From the NCBI RefSeq assembly GCF_022605725.1, contig NC_065554.1, forward strand, positions 4,917,100 to 4,981,099: DNA of 64,000 bases, written 5' to 3'. Position 1 is the first letter of the stretch, and every line of letters begins with the position of its first letter. A model generated the notes under the pieces. That model saw nothing but the letters and a program-made list of their open reading frames with translations. It searched no databases and was not told the origin of the DNA. Both the position numbers and the translations under genes were made by a program. This DNA comes from Anthonomus grandis grandis (taxonomy: Eukaryota > Arthropoda > Insecta > Coleoptera > Curculionidae). This document shows, in pieces, positions 24,250-33,710 of the stretch.

Positions 24250-25281
24250 TTAAGATAAAATGGAGGATAAAATGTTATAAACTGTATGTATCAAGTGTTC
24301 AAACTGATCCCCATTTACTTCTTGGCAGAAAGCAAGACGGTTTACAAACTCATGTAAAACATTATCAATTATTTCAGGTGATAAGCGTCTTATTTCATAT
24401 CTAATTCTATTTTTTAAATCTTCTACGTTGTTTGGCTTCTCAATATAAACTTTGCTTTTCAGGTATCCCCATAGAAAATAGTCACAGGGATTTAGGTCTG
24501 GTGACCTGGCCGGCCACTCTATTGGCCCTCTTCGTCCTATCCATCTTCCTGGGAACACTGTCTGGTCTTGTTCGTCTGGGTATAGGGCAGCCAAAGCAGG
24601 GGTAAGATCTTCTTGAAGAAAATTTAAATAGCGTTGTCCTGTTAAGTTTCTTCGAAAAAGTATAGCTCTATTACTTTATTTTTCACGATACCAGCCCAAA
24701 CATTAATAGATTTACAGTACTGTGTATAAGTCTCAGTTGCCCAGTATGGATTTGACACTGTGCCGACAATTTTGCCGATTTACGACACCGTTTAAACAAA
24801 AAGTTGATTCATCCGAAAACAAAACTCGTAACACAAACTGACGATTATTATTGCAAATATTCATAATTTGCTCGCAAAATTGGTTTCTTCGATTAGAATC
24901 GTCCTCATTTAATTCGTGTATTAGTCTAATTTTATAAGGGTGGTATTCATTTGCTTTTAAGATGCGTCTTACTGACGTTCCGGCTATATTATTATCAACT
25001 GAAATTTTTGAAGTTGCATGGTTTAAATTTTCTTCGACGGAGAGCAGAACCTTTAATTTTGTTTCTTCAGAAATTTTTGGACGACCTGATTTTGGCAAAT
25101 CCCTAACATGACCTGAAGTTATGAATTTGTCCTTTATTGTACTAACTGTTCACTGAGACATAGGATGGGTTGGGTATTTGACATTAAACAGGTTACTTAC
25201 TTCTTTTTGGGTGGGCACTCGATCCCCGTACCCTAGCATCATCAAAATTGCAATTCGGTGGGTTTCCGTTAAATTAGCCAT
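24250..25281 (-). pseudogene. Mariner transposase in the two-shell element, broken
   Basis: The gene starts at the ATG at 25281 (MANLTETHRIAILMMLGYG) and has a first helix-turn-helix with a stop at about 25150. From 25098 the frame is open: LPKSGRPKISEETKLKVLLS, GTSVRRILKANEYHPYKIRL, then LRVLFSDESTFCLNGVVN with the first Asp. A frameshift near 24730 leads to a frame with SINVWAGIV. The final part (24594-24250) reads ALYPDEQDQTVFPGRWIGRR, then PARSPDLNPCDYFLWGYLKS with the third Asp. The HDGAPPH box with the second Asp is missing, apparently through a small deletion just before VFPGRW. The enzyme is dead. Confidence 0.85.
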
Positions 25282-25501
25282 AATTTATTCTGATAAAAAC
25301 TATTAATTTTCGAACGGACAGTGACATTCGAAAATTGAGATTCTTTACAAGTGCAACCATGGAAATAAAAACAATTGGCAGTGTTTATAACATTATTTTT
25401 ATCCTCGATTTTACCTTAATTTGCAAATAGACGTACTTATTTGTTTTTTTGTTATTTAAATGTAAATATTTTGGAAACAGTTGAGTTTTGAGATAAGGTG
25501 T

Positions 25502-26255
25502 TGTTTCGTTCTCTCTTCTTTTGTTACTTTTTGCTAATTTTACTTATTTTTAGTTAACATAAGTTTTCTTTAAAGTTTAAGATATTTAATAATAAGTTCG
25601 GTAATACTTATTTTGGTTTATTTACATTGATTTTGCATATAAAAGTTCACCCGGTATAACACACGTGTTTTTTGTTAAATTCCTAATATTTAAACTCGAC
25701 CTATCTTACATTTCCTTACTTTTTTACTTCAATGTTCCTTCCATAAAGCTTTGCTCTTGTATCCTACTTTACCTTATGGACCTCTCGGGGCGAGAGGAGT
25801 AAGCTATTTAACCGAGGTGATCCGCCAAAAACTTAAAATACGGAACAGATGTGCGATACCGGAAAGCAGTAGTACTACGGCAATTATTGAATCGGTACCT
25901 AAATCTCATGCGAGATAATACTGAAGTGCATCACGTCTTTGTCGATTTAATGAAAGCTGATTGGGGTGTTCCTTATATCAACATCCTTCACTTCATTTAT
26001 TAATAGGGTAAGTCGAGTCATTTTTTTTCCTTTCACGTTAAATTGTGTCTCTTCTTATTTTGTTTCTATTTTATTACACTCATTACATAGTCACTAAGGG
26101 TGTGTCTCGAAAACAGAAGGATCACCTTATTTCAGTGTGACGGGAGCAGCGTCCCTATTTTTTTACAGTCTGTCGTTGATAACTTGATAAATAATTAAGA
26201 TCGAAATAACCTTGATTTAAGTAATTAAACATATATTATAAACAGGCCCGAAACA
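25502..26255. mobile_element. Solo LTR, 754 bp, with 5-bp target duplication
   Basis: It begins TGTTTCG and ends CGAAACA, a 7-bp inverted repeat with the canonical TG...CA of LTRs. GGTGT precedes it (25497-25501) and follows it (26256-26260). Removing it together with one GGTGT restores the mariner TIR, which continues on both sides. A TATAAAAG box lies at 25638-25645. There is no internal retrotransposon region, so it is a recombined solo LTR. A 5-bp duplication fits Copia or Pao as well as some gypsy elements. Confidence 0.85.
25638..25645 (+). promoter_or_regulatory. TATA box in the solo LTR
   Basis: TATAAAAG lies about 137 bp from the LTR start, a plausible U3 promoter position if the LTR reads left to right. 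The degraded LTR at 0.9-1.1 kb has lost this box. Confidence 0.4.
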
Positions 26256-26499
26256 GGTGTGTTACACAAAACTTGTTTGGAATTTCGCCTATATTTCATA
26301 AATGCAATAAAAAATATAGCATTCCATTTAAAAAAATGACCGATGACGTCATATCTTTTTTTTGTTCGACACTGTATATAAACATTTATGTGAAATAATG
26401 CGCAACTTAAAATAAAAATCTACGGGTCGGCGCGTTTTCTCAAAAAATCGTGTCTCTAATTTTTATCGAATTTATGTGGAACTTTATGCGGTCACTGTA

Positions 26500-28570
26500 T
26501 GTTACTTATTTACCAATTAATCATTTTATAAAAATAGTGTAAACAACTGGTATAAATGGTCTATATTTTAAGAAGATCGACAAACGGTTTACTTACATAT
26601 ATTTACCGGTATAACAAAACGAAAGCTATTAAGAAAATAAATGTTCAGTCGATCACCATCACAACATGATTTATCACTTGATATATATATGTAAATACGC
26701 TAATGGAGTTACGCAGTCCGCCATTATTACCCTAATACGTTTAAAAGTCGGCAAGAGAAAGTTCGCAAGAATTTTTTTTTCTAAGTTCCCGATATTTTGA
26801 AAGCCTTTGTTTAGCTGCGAGGGGCAATATTTTCCCGTTCTTTATTTGATTTGTTTGCTCCTTCTGCCATAAATTCATAAGGCATGATTTACCCCCGGCC
26901 AAGATATGATTAAAAACTCTTATCTGTTACCTTTCTTTTTTTTTCTGTTTTTATTTTGCCGGAAGTTTCGATTTTGGGGGAATTTTACTTTTATTTTATT
27001 TCATTTGTAAAACGGTATATAAAAGAATTTAAAGGTAACCATTTTGCAATGAAAACTTTGGCAATTCATTTTATCCCTCAATTATTTTTACTTGAATTTT
27101 GCGAGGAAGTTGTAAAAGTTTCTTAACGAAATGATAAATAAGTGTTGTATGGCTTTTAAAATATTGGTTTTCTTTTTAATAAAATTAGGCTAGTGAACGC
27201 CCTCTAAATTTAGATATAATTTTATATTTATTAGTAGAAAATATGAAGTTTTTCGATGTAAGGGTCTTACTTAGAGCTACCATTTTAAAAATGTAAATAT
27301 TATATTTTTAAGGAGTAATTATTATTGCAGAATTGATAATATTTATACCTTTAATGATACTGTCTTAGGAAATAATATGACAAACTTGCCAGCTAGAAGA
27401 ATTGTAATATAACAAGAAGATAGAATATAATTGAAGATAGAAGATTGCGTAAAATGCGAATAAATTTTTATATTTAAGTAATAAATAAAATAGTTTTCGA
27501 TTCGGTTCGGATTATGAATTTCAAATAATATTTAAATAACTACTACTATCTACTGAGAAAATTATAGTGTGTCATATATCAACTTTGTCTAGTCAAATTA
27601 AATTGTGAGGTAATAATTTTAAGAATACTAAGAGGAAGTAAATGAGGCAATAATTCTAAGAATCTAGTCAAGGCATTAAATATTTTAAAATGCCTTTTAC
27701 CAATATAAAAATGAAGAACGGTATAGGCAAAGCTTTTGAAATTTCGTTTCCAAAAAAAATAAATTAAAAAAAAAAACGAAGAATACAAATACGATTTATA
27801 GGATATCAGAAAAGGCGTTGAGTAATAGAGCATATATGAGTCAATAGAAAATAGGTGTTTTAATTTCTCAATAAATTTGATAAACTAATCACAGAAAAGG
27901 ACTAATTTAAAAATATATTTTTCCCATTTAATGTTTTAATTATATTAGGAAATAATTAAAGTAAAAGAAAGAATTAAGGAAGGAAATAAGCAACGCCTGT
28001 TGTTGAAGCAACATTTTCGTCGAAGAAATAAAACTTAACAAGATAAAAAATCGAACGACGTCGCCATCCCAATTTAGTAGTTTCGTCCCACACAAAAAAA
28101 AAACGAAGCAATTTGAACTGTAGGCTAATTATAAACTTGAGCACAATGAAAGTTCAAGTCTTAAAGGATTTCTGCTTGGCAGGAGAGACCAATTCGTTTT
28201 CATTGTCCTTTATTGTATGGTACCCTTTGAAAGAAAACTGCTGACTGTCGTTTTTTTCTAGCTCGTTGCAGCAACTTGTAATTTTCCTTGTGCTAATTGG
28301 AAAATGTGTCGATTTTTTAGAGGAAGCTTATGTTCAATATTTTTGTGCCTTTTCTTTCTACGATAATATTAGGATAATTATATGTAACTAAAATATAATA
28401 GAGAATAAAAGGTTTGATTTGTTTGTGATGTATTCATGCCGTCAGTATACTATGTAATCAGTAAACTAAGGTCCTTAGCTTTACTGTAGTACTCATTTTT
28501 ATATTTCGCTAATTCACCATCATTTTGATTATTTCCATAATAATTAAGTTTAAATTAGTTATTTAATTAT
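26500..28570. other. AT-rich non-coding stretch
   Basis: No gene supported. A frame at 27579-27833 consists mainly of Phe, Tyr, Ser and Leu codons from A/T runs and is not called. Around 26690-27000 and 28000-28330 the sequence is of higher complexity without an open frame. Confidence 0.4.
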
Positions 28571-28826
28571 GAAAACATCTTGTCGGACTTGCATTGTCTT
28601 ATTTATTTAATGTAATACTACGTTTTGGTTGGTAAGTATCTCCAACCGTTATCAAGTGTAAACTGACAGCAAACTACTATTCTATAGGCTTATATACTAA
28701 CCACTAAGCCTATAGAATAGTAGTTTGCTGTCAGTTTACACTTCATAACGGTTGGAGATACTTACCAACCGAAACGTCGTGTTACATTAAATAAATAAGA
28801 CAATGCAAGTCCGACAAGATGTTTTC
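28571..28826. repeat. Foldback repeat: two 122-bp arms, 12-nt loop
   Basis: Arms at 28571-28692 and 28705-28826 are nearly perfect inverted copies around a 12-nt centre. Within each arm is the stem-loop GGTTGG...CCAACC followed, on the right arm, by GAAACGTCG (28750-28778). Stem-loop plus GAAAC resembles the stem II/GAAA half of hammerhead ribozymes found in Penelope-like element termini. The CTGATGA box is degenerate here. A related copy is at 33155..33323. Confidence 0.8.
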
Positions 28827-28997
28827 ACTGTACCATTGTCTACCACCTTCAAAAACTTATTTAATTATATTAAACTAAATTTCTATTTAAACTAGATATC
28901 CTTGTAAATTGGATAAATAGGCCTATTTCAAAAGTACTCACGAAAACTTTTAGACCCAAATAGAGATTTTCTTATTATGTTTCAAAATATGTTATTC

Positions 28998-29056
28998 CAA
29001 ATTATGTTGCCCTCTTTAAATATAGGTACTGCATTTAAAAATGGCAACATAATTTG
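28998..29056. repeat. Short inverted repeat, 14-bp arms
   Basis: CAAATTATGTTGCC (28998-29011) and GGCAACATAATTTG (29043-29056) form perfect arms around a 31-nt spacer. No target duplication is evident; it may be a small MITE remnant. Confidence 0.45.
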
Positions 29057-29384
29057 TTCTTAACATAATAAGTTTGATTATTAACTTTTCTTATAATATA
29101 GATTCACTTAAATTCACCTCAGAACTAAGCTTTTGTCTTATGTTCCTTTTGAATTTTAAAAGATAACTTATCTTTCTAAGTTAGACCAGGGAGTTTTAAC
29201 ATAGGGAAATTTTTAAATGAGCATCAAATATTATGGATGTACAACAAAATGCGGTAACTATTTTAACTAACATGGCAACTTTTATTTTTCTGTATATCAA
29301 ATAAATTTATCGGTGAACAAACTTAAGGCATCATTATATTTTTAATCTGCCAATAAAAGCAGGCACCAAAAAATACGCAAAGCT

Positions 29385-29492
29385 TACAAAAAATCTAAAT
29401 GAGCTTCTAATTTTCAAAACCAGTTTACCAAAATACCAACTAAACTTCAAAAAATCTAAATGAGCATCTAATTTTCAAATTCATTTTAACTA
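29385..29492. repeat. Two direct repeats, period about 63 bp
   Basis: The block CAAAAAATCTAAATGAGC followed by WTCTAATTTTCAAA occurs twice about 63 bp apart, just upstream of the MULE relic. A related GAGCATCTAATAAAG occurs inverted past the MULE (about 31620-31640). These could be subterminal repeats of that element, but the pairing is weak. Confidence 0.4.
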
Positions 29493-29723
29493 AAATATTA
29501 TATAATCATCAATTTTTTTTCTTAAAAGTTTTTATTTTGCATTCGGCAATAGCTTTCGTTAATAAATTACAAAAAAATCCGGCAACGTGCGTTTATACTG
29601 GGGCGACAGTTAACTGCGTTTGAGATTCCCATATATGTTTATTGGTTATGGTGTATAAAATATTTCAGTAGTATAAACAGTTGTTTTATGCACCGTTTTA
29701 TTCGTTTTAAACATTAAATAATC

Positions 29724-31342
29724 ATGGAACTCGATACTGTTTTACCCGGGAATAGTTCTGATGACAATATTTAAATGGAGAATGAAATAGAAATTCCTTC
29801 ATATCGTTCGGACAGTGATTCGGAGATTGAAGATTGAAGAAAGAAAAGAATCGGAGGAAGTTGTTCGTACAGAAAATACTTGGTCTATTTTAATAACACA
29901 TATGACTGAAGAAGGAAAGAAAAGGTTTTATCGCTGTAACAAAGTAAAACGTCGTGGCCCTCAGTGTGCGGCACAAATTTATTAACTGTTTGAAGCTACA
30001 TCAAATGCTGTTTTGCTCTATCGTGTAGAGCAGTAAACAAACATTTGAAGCCTAAAGCTATTTTAAAAAGTCTTAGTAAGATGGAGGGAGTAAAATTACC
30101 ATCAATGAAACAATTGAACAATTTTCTATCAAGTCGTAGACGTGTTAAATACGGTTCCTCAACTATAAGTCTAGGAGAACTGGAGCGATGGATATTAAAT
30201 CTTACAGCAGTTCCCGAGGACATACACCAAGTGTTTGTACTTTCTTATTATATATTCGAGGATGAATCAATGTCCTTTTGCTTTGCATTGTCTACAAAAC
30301 ATTTACTGGGGTTAGCAGAATGTCATGCAAATATTATCCATGCTGATGCGACATACAAGTTGATTTGGCAAGAATTCCTGGTATTAGTTGTAGGAACTAC
30401 AGAGTTTCGACAAACGAGCGTCAGGAAGATTTTACCATGTTATTTAATAGTTTAAAAGAATAGGTGTTGTTTGTATACAGACATTCTCTACAACCGTCGG
30501 TATTAGTTTGTGATGCCGCAAAGAGCATCCAAAATGCCCCATTGTGAGAATGTGTTGGGCACATGCAAAAACAAAAATGCAAACCAGGGTTGAACAAACT
30601 TGCTCAGACAAAAACGCCCGAAAGAATATATCACAAGACATTAATGCTTTACAGTCCGTTACTTCTCCTGGACATTTTACTAGCGCATCACAGCTTTTTA
30701 TGAGGAAATGGAAAACCCAAACTAATTTTATTAAATACTTCAAAGAAGAGTGGTTAACTCAAAATCGTAATTGGTACCTAGGTGCTGCCCCAGGATCAAC
30801 AGCCACAAACAACGCATTGGAATCGTTTAATAGAACCATAAAAGATAGCAATACATTACGCGAAAGATTTCCTTTGTCTCGTTTTCTGGTTATCGCATCG
30901 GAGATGGTTAACGAATGGTCCTGCAAAACTACAGAGTAGTCCTTTTCAATTACTCCGCTTATTAAACTTTCTGATTGGACAAAAGCATATCAATGGGCAA
31001 AATCAGACAAAAAAATAAAGGTGTTAGTGCTGACACGAAGAACAATGTCTATATAATATCAGGAGGTCAAGTATTGGATGTTCAGACTGAAAAACCTTGG
31101 GAAACTTTTGATGAATACAAAGAATTTTTTTTTCCACTTGGAGAGTAACAATTCCCAAAGAAAAAGATGATTGGATGAATGGTAGCTGCAATTATCCACA
31201 GTTTTTTAAGATGTATATGTGCAAATATCTTCTGAGCCTATCAATTAGATTAGTTCCGCCTGTAGAGGCAAAAAATATCCATATCGGACAAAAAAAAAAG
31301 CGTGGACGTCCATCAAAATCCAAACCTGCTTTGGTAATTTAG
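29724..31342 (+). pseudogene. MULE transposase with FLYWCH-like finger and SWIM relic
   Basis: Starts at the ATG at 29724 (MELDTVLPGNSSDDNI), with stops soon after. A shifted frame shows RFYRCNKVKRRGPQCAAQIY, a FLYWCH-type zinc finger. From 30045 the frame is open: LKPKAILKSLSKMEGVKLPS, then IIHADATYKLIWQEFLVLVV with the first catalytic Asp of a MULE DDE domain. The frame shifts near 30450. LVCDAAKSIQNA (second Asp) and MCWAHAKTKM follow, then NNALESFNRTIKDSNTLRER with the Glu (about 30805). Near 31190 a SWIM-like SCNYPQFFKMYMCKYLLSL has Tyr in place of two expected metal ligands. It ends with the AT-hook-like KKKRGRPSKSKPA. Inactive. Confidence 0.8.
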
Positions 31343-31985
31343 TAATGTTTTTAATTTATTGTAGTTTTATTAATAATTTGTTTAATGTTCACCCTTTTTT
31401 GTTTTGTGGTTCAAATACTGTTATTAAAATGGCGTTTTTTGTTCTTTTCGTTTTATAAATAGAAGACAATAAAGTATATTTGTGATGCCTATTTTTGTTT
31501 TATTTTATGCTCACTAGCTTTTGTCATATTATAAAGTATGAAGTTCAAACAGTTTTTAGAAGCTTTATTATTTAAATAGCTATCCAGATTAGTATAAAAC
31601 AGTTGACAATATTAACTTTATTAGATGCTCAATAAGTATTTTTATTGCTCCACCCAGTTTTTAAACGTGCTAAAAAGTATAAAAACTGATGTTCGATTAA
31701 ATACTACCCTTTGATATACTGGTAAGCCCGTCAGTTTGGGGTGCTCTCCCGCTAAAGCTTGTAAATAGCGGATAATCTAATAGCCAATGTAAACAATAAT
31801 ATTTATTTTATTGTAATTTAATTTTTTTAAGTACAATATTAATAAAATTACACTATAATATTTTGGGCCAATATAATTTATTCTATTTATAAATTTCCCT
31901 GTCTGTTCAAATTCATATTCAAATACAAATTTTTATCTAACATTGACATAATACAATGGATGGAATTCATCCATATTCAAAGAAG
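31343..31985. other. AT-rich non-coding stretch
   Basis: Nothing supportable apart from possible inverted subterminal traces of the MULE near 31620-31680. Confidence 0.4.
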
Positions 31986-31989
31986 CCAA

Positions 31990-33100
31990 AATTGCAGTTA
32001 ATTGCAGTAAATATTTGTTAATTTATTAATTACTTTTGGACATATTTTCAAGATAATATTTTTTAAATGAGTTAATCTAGTACGCAACAAAGATAAATCA
32101 TTTCTTAGTCTAGTTGGGTAATTATGAAAAAAATCACTTGTCACAAATAAGTTCGGATTTTTAAAAACAATTAAACATACCTAAAATAAATACATACACG
32201 GAACAGTTAAAATCTCAAAGTTACTAAAAACATGCAGGAAGTTTTAAGGCGTACTCCAACCATACATCTAATAACTTGCTTTTGACCAATAATCAATCAT
32301 ACATGGCATACCATATGCAAACCAATTGATTTTAATCCAATAAAACCTAATAATTCTTATGGCATAACAAATGCTACCTAATTTTAATGACAAATCATTG
32401 CAATGTGTCTTCCATAAAAAAGTGTCATCTAATATCAAGCCAAGTGTTAAGTTACTTGGCTTAAATGCCTATTAAGATAATGATTTAATTGGGCCTGATG
32501 GATGTAAAAAATCATATAACTTGTTTTAAATGTTAACTTAAAATAAATTAGTTGTTTAGCTTTTGAAATGCTTTTCCAGCATTAATGTTAATCAATCTTT
32601 TGCATTTTGCTGTCGAACAAAGGATGATGTATCATCCGCCTGATAATGTAACTATACAGTAAATCTGTGGGTAATGAATTTCCAAATATAGGAAATATCA
32701 GAGGTCTGAGCGGTGAGAGGTCTGAGTCAGTGTGAATATTGTTTGAGCTATATGAACAATATTCCCTATATGAACCTAATTTATTTTTCATGGTGGACAC
32801 AGCTGAACGCCCGGCTTAAATCGTAAAAGTGATCATCGATAACCTTAAATACATCGACAAAATGGCAGACCAGGTAAATCTATCTAACACAAAACTATGT
32901 TGTCTTTCCGAAAATATTTTGTTTTTCATTAGATAAGCCTGTCAATCATTACATATTCAAATATTTTGGGAAAACACTAAATAATCTTACAATTTTTGAA
33001 TGACATGTTACTGGTTGAATACAAGTCTATGCGGTATTTTTAAATACATGAAACGGAATTTCATCGGATCCTTCACATTTTTTAATTTTAATTTAATTTT
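31990..33100 (-). pseudogene. LINE RT thumb and C-terminal relic
   Basis: On the minus strand, from about 32800, the YADD region is eroded (LPTDLLYSYIIRRMIHHPLF). The thumb and C-terminal domain then follow well: LILDDTFLWKTHCNDLSLKL, GSICYAIRIIRFY, FEILTVPCMYLF, FKNPNLFVTSDFFHNYPTRL and RNDLSLLRTRLTHLKN. The last two blocks match the usual end of jockey/CR1-like LINEs just before the 3' UTR. Frameshifts and stops break the frame, and no upstream RT or endonuclease is readable. Confidence 0.75.
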
Positions 33101-33154
33101 TCATAATAGTTAAAACTTCTCCGTTTTTGAAGGTGGTAGACAATGGTACAGTGC

Positions 33155-33323
33155 AAACATCTTGTCGAACTTGCATTGTCTTATTTATTTAATGTAACAC
33201 GACGTCAGTAATGTATGTCAGTAATGTATCAGTTTACACTTGATAACGGTTGAAGATATTTACCAACCGAAACGTCGTGTTACATTAAATAAATAAGACA
33301 ATGCAAGTTCGACAAAATGTTTT
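33155..33323. repeat. Foldback repeat copy 2 (eroded)
   Basis: Arms at about 33155-33206 and 33272-33323 match the outer halves of the 28.6-kb foldback. The right arm keeps the CCAACCGAAACGTCG block. The left inner half is replaced by a 13-bp tandem duplication (GTCAGTAATGTAT twice). The flank at 33123-33152 (GAAGGTGGTAGACAATGGTA) also flanks the other copy, inverted, on its opposite side. Both are therefore pieces of one longer repeat unit. Confidence 0.75.
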
Positions 33324-33710
33324 TAAAACTTCTTCCTTACTGAAAAAAAAATTTTAATAATTACCTACTTCTCTAGAATTGGCAGGCTAACTAAAATAAA
33401 ACTTTGTGTACCTTTTATGTACTCTCATAAGAGAAGAAAAAACAATGTAAAAATTCTAAGCTGAAAAACAGTTTCACTAAATGCCTTATACTCGAAGAAA
33501 AATTTGTTTAAAAATTATATAATACATTTTCTTTACAAAAGAATATATCTCGTAGAATTATTTGAAATACAACAATCCAACGAAGTTTTTTTAAAATTTG
33601 AAACTATTACATTATGAATAAAAAAGACGCTAATCTTCTATTAATTTTATTTATTCTATTTTTATTTATACTACAGAATCTTACTACTAAATAAAAATTA
33701 CCTTTATATA

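Larger units (their letters stand above)
23960..26497 (-). mobile_element. Mariner with two-shell TIRs, interrupted by a solo LTR
   Basis: The outer ends are CAGTGACCGC (23960) and GCGGTCACTG (ending 26497), with TA on both sides. Exactly 123 bp further in on each side is a second terminus: CAGGGTGGAAC at 24083 and its mirror GTTCGACACTG ending at 26374. The inverted repeat continues past the inner terminus to about 24280 on the left. On the right it runs to about 25386, with a 754-bp solo LTR inserted. The transposase lies on the minus strand. The TIR overlaps the last roughly ten codons of the gene. Confidence 0.8.

Noticed and set aside
25840..25990. Peptide resembling an RTE-type LINE RT (LLNRYLNLMRDNTEVHHVFV)
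   Set aside because: It lies inside the cleanly bounded solo LTR, is under 50 codons and has no adjacent RT blocks; chance or an old capture cannot be told apart.
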